Below, one piece after another: positions 19,185 to 28,119 of a DNA stretch of 64,000 nucleotides. Below the pieces are notes generated by a model. The model saw only the letters and a list, made by a program, of their open reading frames with translations. It was not told the DNA's origin and did no database searches. Source of the DNA: Flavobacterium sp. CF136 (GTDB lineage Bacteria; Bacteroidota; Bacteroidia; Flavobacteriales; Flavobacteriaceae); the NCBI RefSeq assembly GCF_000282055.1, contig NZ_AKJZ01000021.1, forward strand, positions 1-64,000, written 5' to 3'. Positions within the stretch are counted from its first letter, which is position 1, and each line of letters starts with the position of its first letter. Both the position numbers and the translations under genes were made by a program.

Positions 19185-22100
19185 TTATAAGCTTACATTT
19201 ATACCAAAAGACAAGGTTCTATAATAAGGATAGCCTGCATTTTGAGAAGTTTCTCCCATCTCCGGATCATAACCGTCTTTTATTTTAGTCGCTTCCCATA
19301 AATCATTTCCTGAGAAATACACCCTAACTCTATCTAATTTAGCTCTGCTTGTAATGCTCTTTGGTAATGTATAACCAATGATTAATGATTTCAAACGGAT
19401 ATAAGCATTATTCTCCAACATAAAATCATTAGAAGCATAATTCCAGTTTGCCCGATTTGAATTAGTTGTTAAACGAGGGAATTCGGCATTAGGATTATCA
19501 ACAGTCCAGGTTCTCCCTTCAAAATTAGTTGGCTGATTGGTAGAAAGAACCGCAAATGGATACGCTAAATAGCCTGAACGCATAATTTGCTGTTTACCAA
19601 CTCCCTGAAAAAAGGCACCAAGATCAAACCCTTTGTATGAGCCTCCTAAATTGATTCCGAATATATAATGTGGATTAGCATCACCCATATACTTAAGGTC
19701 ACTGGTTTTACTGCCATTCCCCGTAATAACTCCATCACCATTCAAGTCAAGTCTTTTAGTATCTCCCGGTCGTAATTGAGATGCCGTTCCAACAACAACT
19801 CTGTTCATTTCTTCTTTTCCTGCAGCATTAGCAGCATAATACGCATCAACCTCTGCCTGATCTTTAAAATACCCATCTGTTTGAAACAAGAACCAGGAAT
19901 TTAATGGATATCCGTTTACATTATTTTTACCGGCACCATAAGTATCAGCACCTTCTTTATGTTTCAATAAGCTTTTGGTATCACTTATATTAAAAGAAAC
20001 ATTATAAGAGAAATCATTTTTGTGGTCTTTCCAGGTAATTACAGCTTCCCAACCATTTACATTCAGTTCTCCACTATTGGTTTTAGGAGCTGTAGCACCT
20101 AATACAGCCGGATAAGCAACATCTGTTAACATTCCTTTATTATCTTTTATAAAATAATCGTATGTAGCTGATAATCTATTATCAAAAAAAGCAAGATCAA
20201 GTCCTATATTTTTTTGATATACTCTTTCCCATTCTCTATCCAAACTTACTAAACCACCTCCTGCTAAAGAAGCACTTGTTTGGTTTGCCGGAGTCTGACC
20301 TAATACAGCTGTACCAAGATTAACCGTTGAAACATAATCATAATTCCCAATACCTGTATAATTCCCGGAAACTCCTGAAGAAACTCTGATTCTGCCAAAA
20401 TTCCAAACAGAATTATCTTTCAGGAAACTTTCTTTACTAAATACCCATCCTAATTCGACACCCCAAAAATCCTTAAATTTATATCCCGGAGCAAAATTGG
20501 ATGCTCCGTCATGACGTCCTAAAAGTGAAATAAGATATTTTTCGTCATAGTCATAATTGAATTTGGCTAAATAGGAATAGTTCCCAAATTGGCTTTTTCC
20601 TCCTCCATTGAATGAAGTTGTAGGATCTGCAGTATTTAAATCGTACACTCCCAGATCTGTAAAAAAGGCACGTGATCCGGATAAGGTTTGAATTTGTGTT
20701 TTCTCAGCGTTAACACCTGCAAGGGCTGAAAAATGATGATATCCATTAAACGTTTTATTATATCTCAGCAAAGCCGAATAATACTGATAAAAAGAATTGT
20801 AGTCTCTTGAAGTATATCCTGGATTACTTGCACTCTGAATTGTATTGGAAAGATTCTCAACAGATTTATTTCCATACCAATCGTACAATTGAACTGGTAT
20901 TATATAACGCTCCTGATTAAAATCTTCTTTCTGATATGAAACCAATCCTTCTAAATCCAATCCTTTTAATATATTGAAAGTAGCTTTAAAATCTAACCTG
21001 CTGGTCAAAGACTTTCTATTATCTCTACCACCATCAGTTGTTGCTGCCGCAGAATTCCTGTTCCCTACGTTTCCAAAATTGGCATTCCATTGCCCATACG
21101 GATTTTTAGCAGGAAAGAAAGGCATATCCTGAGCATATAATGCTGCATCGAGTCCCACAGAAGGTGTTTGTGTAATAGCATTTATAAAGCTGATACCCGT
21201 TTCTAATTTTATTCTATCCGATAATTTATAATCATAATTAAAGCGTGCATTATACTGTTTTTGGCCATCATAAGCCGTTGCCAGATTTCCCTGATTATCA
21301 GCATATCCAAGAGAGAGACGATAACCTGAAGTCTCTGTTTTATTGGAAATACTTAAATTATGCTGGTACGAAAATCGTTGTGCAAACATTTCATCGATAC
21401 GATTCCCTTTCCCGATAAATACATCTCCCCAAAATTGAGTCGGATAAATTCCCTCAACCCCGGCTGCCATTTTTTCCATGTTTTCCTTAGTACTCCAACC
21501 CCACCAGTTTGGTGTTGTTTCTTCTGCATTAGCAGCGAGCCATAAAGAGGCATATTGTTGTGATGTTGCTGAATAATTTGTAATTCCATTTTGTGTAAAA
21601 CGTAAATTACTGCTATAATCTATTTTCACTTTTCCTTTCCCTTTTTTAGTAGTAACCAGGATTACTCCATTAGCAGCACGAGATCCATAAATAGCTGCCG
21701 AAGCATCTTTTAATACACTGATACTTTCGATATCATCCGGATTCATATTCTGGAAAGAAAAATAATTAATTGCAGGAACTCCATCTATAACTACCAGCGG
21801 TGTGCCACCATTGATAGAAGTTGCTCCACGTATCTGAAAAGCAATTCCTTCATTGCCCGGTCTTGAAGAAGTTCTGGTTACCATTAATCCCGGTGTTTGT
21901 CCTTGTAATGCCAAACCAACATTAGTCACGGCCCTGTCTTCAAAAACTTTACTGGTAATTTGCTCAACGGCTCCGGTTATTACGGCTTTCTTTTGAGTTC
22001 CATACCCCACAACCACAACTTCGTTCAATGATGAAACATCAATTACTAAAGTGACATTGATAGTTTTTTGGGAATCTACACGAACTTCTTTAATTTTATA

Positions 22101-22424
22101 ACCCACAGAACTAAAAACCAGTACTGCATCAGAAGAATCTACATTAATACTGTAGCTTCCGTCAAAATCGGTAGTAACACCTCCTTTTACTCCTTTTACT
22201 GCAACATTTACTCCGGGAATTCCTAAATTATCTTCTGCAGAAACTACTTTTCCTGTTATTGTTATTTGTTGCGTTGTTTTATTTTGCAAATCGTTCCCTG
22301 AAAAATTTACCTCAGTTGTGTTTAAAGCAAACAATTGGGAAGAAAAGCAAATAAGAAAAGACAAGACCAAGGATGGTTTAAACCTGGTCCAAATATTCTT
22401 TTTCTTCAAGACATTTATTTTCAT
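19185..22424 (-). CDS. SusC/RagA-family TonB-dependent outer membrane transporter
   Basis: This 1079-residue protein has a signal peptide (1-33, ending SQLFA). A carboxypeptidase-D-like beta-sandwich (about 50-130, ITGKVVSAEDNLGIPGVNV) is followed by VVVVGYGTQKKA leading into the plug (about 145-255), then a 22-strand barrel ending with aromatic-rich SFGINVSL. It imports large oligosaccharides released at the surface, powered by TonB. It is the first gene of the susC-susD-susE unit, with a PUL-motif copy about 220 bp upstream. Confidence 0.95.
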   Translation of the reverse strand: MKINVLKKKNIWTRFKPSLVLSFLICFSSQLFALNTTEVNFSGNDLQNKTTQQITITGKVVSAEDNLGIPGVNVAVKGVKGGVTTDFDGSYSINVDSSDAVLVFSSVGYKIKEVRVDSQKTINVTLVIDVSSLNEVVVVGYGTQKKAVITGAVEQITSKVFEDRAVTNVGLALQGQTPGLMVTRTSSRPGNEGIAFQIRGATSINGGTPLVVIDGVPAINYFSFQNMNPDDIESISVLKDASAAIYGSRAANGVILVTTKKGKGKVKIDYSSNLRFTQNGITNYSATSQQYASLWLAANAEETTPNWWGWSTKENMEKMAAGVEGIYPTQFWGDVFIGKGNRIDEMFAQRFSYQHNLSISNKTETSGYRLSLGYADNQGNLATAYDGQKQYNARFNYDYKLSDRIKLETGISFINAITQTPSVGLDAALYAQDMPFFPAKNPYGQWNANFGNVGNRNSAAATTDGGRDNRKSLTSRLDFKATFNILKGLDLEGLVSYQKEDFNQERYIIPVQLYDWYGNKSVENLSNTIQSASNPGYTSRDYNSFYQYYSALLRYNKTFNGYHHFSALAGVNAEKTQIQTLSGSRAFFTDLGVYDLNTADPTTSFNGGGKSQFGNYSYLAKFNYDYDEKYLISLLGRHDGASNFAPGYKFKDFWGVELGWVFSKESFLKDNSVWNFGRIRVSSGVSGNYTGIGNYDYVSTVNLGTAVLGQTPANQTSASLAGGGLVSLDREWERVYQKNIGLDLAFFDNRLSATYDYFIKDNKGMLTDVAYPAVLGATAPKTNSGELNVNGWEAVITWKDHKNDFSYNVSFNISDTKSLLKHKEGADTYGAGKNNVNGYPLNSWFLFQTDGYFKDQAEVDAYYAANAAGKEEMNRVVVGTASQLRPGDTKRLDLNGDGVITGNGSKTSDLKYMGDANPHYIFGINLGGSYKGFDLGAFFQGVGKQQIMRSGYLAYPFAVLSTNQPTNFEGRTWTVDNPNAEFPRLTTNSNRANWNYASNDFMLENNAYIRLKSLIIGYTLPKSITSRAKLDRVRVYFSGNDLWEATKIKDGYDPEMGETSQNAGYPYYRTLSFGINVSL

Positions 22425-22642
22425 AATGAATTGTTTTTGTTGTTATTAATTAAATTTGTTTTTGGCTTTTGTTTTTGGTTGTATCCTATATTATAGAATG
22501 ATAAATCATGATTGCGCAATTTGTAATTTCACATTTAATGGTTTTTTGTGTTAATAATTTTTATACTCGTAATTTTAAACTGGTTTAATTGTTATATCAC
22601 CAATTAGTACAGTACAATATTAAATATTAAAGAATATCACCA

Positions 22643-22662
22643 CTATAATTCACCGTTCAAAG
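22643..22662 (-). promoter_or_regulatory. Conserved PUL motif, copy 3
   Basis: ctataattcaccgttcaaag shares ctataatt and ttcaaa with copies 1 and 2 at the same internal spacing, although the right half of the palindrome is degenerate. It lies about 220 bp upstream of susC. Confidence 0.45.
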
Positions 22663-22885
22663 ACTATAACTTATCATCCATTTTAGTATTTGCGCTTGTA
22701 TTTCCCACAAACTCGCACTTATAAACTATTGAAAAACAACGAGTCTCATAAAAAACACTCTTTCCTTTATTCCAATAAACTTATTTTATATTCACAAGAT
22801 ATATGCTCACTCAATTTTAGGCTGAAGATTGATAAAGAGAAAAATAAAATTAAACCATACTATTTTTATGATTAATTTTAATACA

Positions 22886-22920
22886 TAAAAAAAGCCTGAT
22901 TTTAAATTTAAAATCAGGCT
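22886..22920 (-). terminator. Terminator of the HTCS gene
   Basis: A perfect 28-nt inverted repeat at 22893-22920 (arms agcctgattttaaa) is followed on the minus strand by seven T. It lies 38 bp downstream of the HTCS stop. Confidence 0.85.
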
Positions 22921-22957
22921 GATTGGTTCAACTTTTCATATCAGTACAAAATATATT

Positions 22958-25900
22958 CTACTCCTTTTTTTCTTTTTGATCCTGGATATATTGAGAAGGG
23001 GTAACTTTAAAAACCTCTTTAAAAGTTTTTGTAAAATAAGCTGTAGAATTAAAACCACAACTATGCGCTACTTCTTTTATAGAAAAATTATTTGTCAGTA
23101 ATAATTCAGATGCATATTTTAATCGAATGGTCCTAATAAAATTACTCGGGTTTTGACCTGTCAATGAACTGATTTTTCTGTAAAATTGCGACCTTCCCAT
23201 ACCCAGATTTCCAATTAAATCATCCAGGGTAAAATCAATATTACTCACATTAGCTATTACAATCTTGGTTGATTTTTCTAAAAATTGCTCGTCCAGGGAA
23301 TTAATAGTCATATCTGACGAAGGAACAATTCCTCCAATAGATGAAAAACGATCTCTGGATCTTTTTCTGGCTTCTAAAAGATTAGCTACTCTCGCTTTCA
23401 AAATATTCATATTAAATGGTTTTGAAAGATAGCCATCAGCACCCGTTTGATATCCCTGAAGTATATCTTCGTCCAGATTTCTTGCAGTTAATAACAAAAT
23501 TGGAATATGACTGATTTCAAAATCATTTTTAACCTCATGACACAATTCAAATCCATCCATCTTAGGCATCATCACATCACTAATTATAACATCAGGGAAA
23601 TATTTACGTATTTTTTCCAACCCTTCAACACCGTTAGACGCTTCCTTAACCCTGAACTGGTCACTTAATTCATTTTTAATATGATTGCGAAGCACTTTGT
23701 TGTCTTCAATTAACAGTACGACCGGTTTATTCCCTTTTTCTTCTTCTTTGTTTATATCATGCAGGATATCAGATTCATCAGTAATAGCAATTTCATAGGC
23801 AGCTGATTCTATGCTGTTCATTTGATTATTGGGCAAAATATTTAGCTTAAAACCTTTTCTGACAAGCTTGCCATCTGTTTTTATATCTGTTGGAATCTGA
23901 ACCGTAAATGTGGATCCGGATTTATATTTACTTTCCACCGAAATTTGGCCCTGATGCAATTCGACTAAACTTTTAGTATAATTCAATCCTATTCCTGTAC
24001 CTGTTTTTGAAGAATCAGCATGGAAAAATCGTTGAAATACTTCTTTCAATTGTTTCTTTTTAAATCCAATTCCTGTATCCGTAATTTTAATCTGAATCAT
24101 TTTTTGAGAAGTCACAGGACTAAAAAACAGCCATTTATATTGTTTTTTTAAGCTTTCCTCTTCGGAAATAGAAATCTTAATTATCCCTTTATTATTTGTA
24201 AATTTGACAGCATTTGATAACAAATTAGCCAGTATTTTTTCAATTTTATCCGGATCAAACATACCATAATACTCTTTTAGAGAAGACTCAAAAACAAACC
24301 GAATATCTTTTGTCTTTGCCAAATCTTCAAACAAATAGAATATATCTTTAGAAAATTTAACTATATCAAGATTAGTAACTTCCAAATACGATTTCCCTGA
24401 TTCAATTTTTCTAAGATCCAAAAGCTGATCTACCAAATACAGCAGTCGTTTACTGCTTTTTTGAATTAAATTAGCCGATTTTTTTACCTCTTCAGCATCA
24501 TTTACCTGAGATAATATTTTCTCAACAGGATTTAATATCAACGTAAGCGGTGTTCTGAACTCGTGTGAAACGTTGATAAAAAAACGAAGCTTCATCTGAT
24601 CCAGTTCATGTTCTTTCTTTTCATTTATTTTTTTAGCATAAAAATTCAACACAAACCATACACCTCCTATAAGTAATAAAAAATAGAATAAATAAGCCCA
24701 CCATGTTTTCCAAAAAGGAGGCAGCACCTTGATCAAAAGACTTGTCTTTCCCGCACTTTTCCATTGCCCGTCTATTGAAGCTATAACTTCAAATTTATAG
24801 GTCCCGGGTGCTAAATTGGCATAATTAGCAATTCTGTTTTTATTTACGTTAATAAAATCATTATCCAAACCGCTCATTTTATAAGCATATTTGACACGTT
24901 CAGGGTTTTGAAAATTTAAAGCAACAAAACCAAACGAAATATAACCTTCATTATGCTTTAATTCTAATTCCTCCAGATTTGATATCGATTTATCAAAAAG
25001 CACCCTTCCATTTATAGCATCCCCGGCATTTATTCTTTTATTAAAGACCTTAATATCAGTAATAATTGGTATAACTTTATTTGAATTAAGGGAAATATCA
25101 TTAGGATAAAAAATATTAAACCCATTTATCCCGCCTACAATAATTTTTCCATCAAAGGTTTTTGCAATGGATTTACTCTGAAATTCCACTCCTTGCAATC
25201 CATCATGGACATTAAAGTTTTTAATATTTTGAGTTTTGGGATTTAGTAATGACAATCCGCTTTTGGTACTAATCCATATATTTTTATCATTATCTTCCTG
25301 AAGCCCCACCACTAAATTATTAGGAAGTCCATTATTAGAAGAGTAAGAATGTTTTAATTTTAAATTCTGGTCTAATTGATACAATCCCATATCGGTACCT
25401 ACCCAAATATTTCCCTTATAATCTTCCGTGATATGATTGATCCGATTCCCTTGAATATTCTTAATTTTTATCTCTTCAAAATTAATATTGCCAGGAATTC
25501 TTTTATTTAAGCTGCTTAATTTTACATAACAAAGCCCTAATGAAGTTCCTACCCATAAACGATTTTTAGAATCCGTAAACAAAGAAAAGACAAAATTACT
25601 GATCAAGCTTTTCGGATTATTTAAGATATTTTTAAATTGAAAAAACTTTTCAGTTTCACTATCAAATAAATTCAATCCTGCTGTTGAGGTTCCTAGCCAT
25701 ATTCGTTTTTGATTATCTTTTGCCGCACACCAAACTGTATTTTGACCAATTGAAAACGGGTTTGCCGGATCATTCTCATATCTTTTTACCAATCCGGTGT
25801 TTGTATCGAATCTATTAAGTCCTTTATCCCAGGTACACACCCACAAAACATTATTTTCCCCTTCTAATAAATATAGAATCTTGTTGGAACTTAAAGAATT

Positions 25901-27145
25901 TGAATTTCCGGGAATTGTTTTAAAATGCTTAAAGGATCCGTTTTTATCATCGAATAAATCTAACCCTCCGCCATCGGTACCAATCCAAATTCTTCTTTTA
26001 CTGTCTTCTGTTACAGATTGTGCAATTTTAGTACTGATACCTTTATCACTGTTGGGCTTGTAAAAATGATGTCCGAATGAAGATTTAAACAAAGCTAATT
26101 TATTGATCCCTTTATTATATGTAGCAATCCAATAAATACCGTCTTTATCCTCCAGAACTTTTGAAGGCTGGTTATTTGGCAATGAAAACGGATCATCCTG
26201 GCTTTGTACCAAATGCTGAATCGCTCCTTTGGTTTTATCCAACAAATAGATTCCACTGCCATCTGTCGAAGTCCAAATTAACCCCTTCTTATCCTGAAAT
26301 AAATCAAATATTGGAATAGTATGATTTACCGGTGCAATTTTTCTAATTACCTGTTTCTCAATATCAAAAACATAAAGATGAGCCAAATCATTTCCAATCC
26401 AAAAATCACCATTTTTATCAATAAGAATTTGCTTTGGCAAATGATCTAAGTACTGGTTCTTTTCAAAAACAATATTAACCCTGTCAAAAGAGTTTGATTT
26501 TGAATTGTATTTATTTAGATAACTCCCATTTGTACCTGCCCAAATATTTCCATATTTATCCTGAACAATACTCGTAACATTATTATTATCTATAGATTTT
26601 TTATTCTTTGGATTATTTACATAGCGGGTAAAATCTAAATTATCAAAAGAGGGCGTAATTGAAGAAGTCAAATTGATTTTTAGCAATCCATTTTTAGTAC
26701 CTACCCAAAGCAAGTTTGTTTTTTTGTCAAACAATAAACTATTTATTTCTTCCCTTAAATTTAATTTTTCAACGTTTTTGCTATAAAGATTTACCCTGTA
26801 AAATTTTTGCGAATCTTTATCGAAGATATTCAGCCCATTGCTTGTACCAACCCACAACAGACCTTTACTATCTTCAGTTATTGTATTAATCCTATTATTA
26901 CTAATAGAATGCGGGTCATTAATAATTGGCCGATAAATTTCAAATTCATAACCATTATACATATCCAAACCATCTATCGTTCCAAACCACAAAAATCCTT
27001 CGCTATCCTGAAAAATTTCAACACTGGTACTGCTTGAAAGACCATTATTTGTATCAAAATTTTCGAATTTTAAGTTCGCATATTGAGCAAAAGCAAGTTG
27101 ATTGAAAGAAAATAAGGCCAACCAGATAATTATTGAATTTTTCAT
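22958..27145 (-). CDS. Hybrid two-component system sensor/regulator (HTCS) of the PUL
   Basis: This 1395-residue single-chain regulator has a signal peptide (1-20, ending LAFAQ). A periplasmic double beta-propeller of Reg_prop repeats follows (about 25-720; recurring LWVGTSNGL-type units), then a Y_Y_Y domain (about 745-805) and one transmembrane helix (about 812-832). Next come a HisKA domain with phospho-acceptor His in NVSHEFRTPL near 860, an HATPase domain (about 950-1080, DTGIGF and GTGIGL), a receiver domain (about 1140-1250, Asp in ISDVMMPKMDG near 1190) and an AraC-type HTH (about 1300-1395). It senses an oligosaccharide in the periplasm and activates the adjacent PUL. All key residues are present. 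A possible -7 box (TAATTTTG, complement of 27199-27206) lies upstream. Confidence 0.96.
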   Translation of the reverse strand: MKNSIIIWLALFSFNQLAFAQYANLKFENFDTNNGLSSSTSVEIFQDSEGFLWFGTIDGLDMYNGYEFEIYRPIINDPHSISNNRINTITEDSKGLLWVGTSNGLNIFDKDSQKFYRVNLYSKNVEKLNLREEINSLLFDKKTNLLWVGTKNGLLKINLTSSITPSFDNLDFTRYVNNPKNKKSIDNNNVTSIVQDKYGNIWAGTNGSYLNKYNSKSNSFDRVNIVFEKNQYLDHLPKQILIDKNGDFWIGNDLAHLYVFDIEKQVIRKIAPVNHTIPIFDLFQDKKGLIWTSTDGSGIYLLDKTKGAIQHLVQSQDDPFSLPNNQPSKVLEDKDGIYWIATYNKGINKLALFKSSFGHHFYKPNSDKGISTKIAQSVTEDSKRRIWIGTDGGGLDLFDDKNGSFKHFKTIPGNSNSLSSNKILYLLEGENNVLWVCTWDKGLNRFDTNTGLVKRYENDPANPFSIGQNTVWCAAKDNQKRIWLGTSTAGLNLFDSETEKFFQFKNILNNPKSLISNFVFSLFTDSKNRLWVGTSLGLCYVKLSSLNKRIPGNINFEEIKIKNIQGNRINHITEDYKGNIWVGTDMGLYQLDQNLKLKHSYSSNNGLPNNLVVGLQEDNDKNIWISTKSGLSLLNPKTQNIKNFNVHDGLQGVEFQSKSIAKTFDGKIIVGGINGFNIFYPNDISLNSNKVIPIITDIKVFNKRINAGDAINGRVLFDKSISNLEELELKHNEGYISFGFVALNFQNPERVKYAYKMSGLDNDFINVNKNRIANYANLAPGTYKFEVIASIDGQWKSAGKTSLLIKVLPPFWKTWWAYLFYFLLLIGGVWFVLNFYAKKINEKKEHELDQMKLRFFINVSHEFRTPLTLILNPVEKILSQVNDAEEVKKSANLIQKSSKRLLYLVDQLLDLRKIESGKSYLEVTNLDIVKFSKDIFYLFEDLAKTKDIRFVFESSLKEYYGMFDPDKIEKILANLLSNAVKFTNNKGIIKISISEEESLKKQYKWLFFSPVTSQKMIQIKITDTGIGFKKKQLKEVFQRFFHADSSKTGTGIGLNYTKSLVELHQGQISVESKYKSGSTFTVQIPTDIKTDGKLVRKGFKLNILPNNQMNSIESAAYEIAITDESDILHDINKEEEKGNKPVVLLIEDNKVLRNHIKNELSDQFRVKEASNGVEGLEKIRKYFPDVIISDVMMPKMDGFELCHEVKNDFEISHIPILLLTARNLDEDILQGYQTGADGYLSKPFNMNILKARVANLLEARKRSRDRFSSIGGIVPSSDMTINSLDEQFLEKSTKIVIANVSNIDFTLDDLIGNLGMGRSQFYRKISSLTGQNPSNFIRTIRLKYASELLLTNNFSIKEVAHSCGFNSTAYFTKTFKEVFKVTPSQYIQDQKEKKE

Positions 27146-27383
27146 TAATCTGAATTAAATATATTATTTGCCGTTTCTTTTAAATTTCGACATTGCATCA
27201 AAATTAAAGAATAAAATACATCTCGGAAATAAAGAGTTGCTTAAAAACAATATTTTCACTAAATAAACATATAATCCATAAAAAATCACACACTTAAATA
27301 ATAAATATAAAATATTTCTGCCAAAACCAGAATAGCGTTTTTATTCAGGAATCATCCAATAGTATCAATCTTTTTTGAATAAT

Positions 27384-27421
27384 GTAAAAAAAATATGCCA
27401 GAAAACCATTTCCGGCATATT
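27384..27421 (-). terminator. Orphan terminator-like hairpin
   Basis: An 8-bp stem aatatgcc/ggcatatt plus 4 inner pairs across one mismatch is preceded on the plus strand by A8, i.e. T8 after the hairpin on the minus strand. No minus-strand gene lies upstream of it within the window's plus-strand island. It would stop minus-strand transcription from the island. Confidence 0.6.
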
Positions 27422-27973
27422 CTGTAAAATAAAAACACTTGGAAAACCAACCCAAATACTTTATAATTATTAAAATTGCAGTTGCTTGCTCAGAGCATTT
27501 CACAATTAATAATCTATGCGACAATATTAAATTATTTAAGATTTATAATATAAAACTTAAAAATCAATATATATAAAACATAGACCATTTTTAGTGTACC
27601 CTCTGACTTTTCTGTAGTAAAAAATATTAAACTAATTGTAATTCAATAGGTATCAGGCGGAGTCGAAGCCCTTTCCATGTAAAACCTTCTTTAATAATTC
27701 TATTTTTTAAAAAGTCATTTTTCCTGAGGATAAATTAAATTGGTTAATTTTCAGCAAACGCTAAACCATGGGTTAAATCCAAATGTGATATAAACTTCTT
27801 TCTTAAACCCTTGCATAAATAAATGAGTCAATTTAGCTGTAAACTGAATACGCAAAGGACACTTTCTGATTACTAGTAAAATATATTTAAAATTACTAGC
27901 CGAAGATTTGTAAAAGTAATTTTAAACCCTATTTTTACAATAAATTCTTACTAATGGTTTAAATAAATAATTT

Positions 27974-28117
27974 ATGGCACATTTTCAAACAAGTTCATAT
28001 AACAATTAGAAAGTAAAAGGAATTCAGATAAATAGTGAAGATAGTGAAGACACTATAAACAAACATGCCAAAAAGGAATTACAAAATAATAGTGCTAAAA
28101 AATCTAAACCCCATTAG
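27974..28117 (+). pseudogene. Small gene interrupted by an in-frame TAG upstream of the HExxH gene
   Basis: ATG at 27974 opens an 11-codon frame (MAHFQTSSYNN) that meets TAG at 28007-28009. It continues in the same frame for 35 further codons (KVKGIQINSEDSEDTINKH...) to a TAG at 28115-28117, 2 bp before the next start. The lysine/serine-rich hydrophilic sequence and in-frame continuity suggest a ~47-residue gene with one nonsense mutation, or a decayed C-terminal piece. Function unknown; an adaptor or chaperone for the downstream effector is only a guess. Confidence 0.4.
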
Positions 28118-28119
28118 TT

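Larger units (their letters stand above)
22425..22957. other. 533-bp region between HTCS gene and susC
   Basis: The region contains the susC leader, motif copy 3 (22643-22662) and the HTCS terminator (22886-22920). A 61-codon plus-strand frame at 22690-22875 has no recognisable features and is not called as a gene. Confidence 0.6.
27146..28119. other. 974-bp gene-poor boundary between PUL and accessory island
   Basis: The region holds the HTCS promoter region, an orphan minus-strand terminator-like hairpin (27384-27421), a short repeat shared with the left edge of the window (27657-27668) and a nonsense-interrupted small gene (27974-28117). No other coding sequence is seen. Confidence 0.6.

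Noticed and set aside
22690-22875. 61-codon plus-strand frame MRLYFPQTRTYKLLKNN...
   Set aside because: Lies in the promoter region of susC/HTCS gap, biased to AT-rich codons (K, N, Y, I), no recognisable domain and no terminator of its own.
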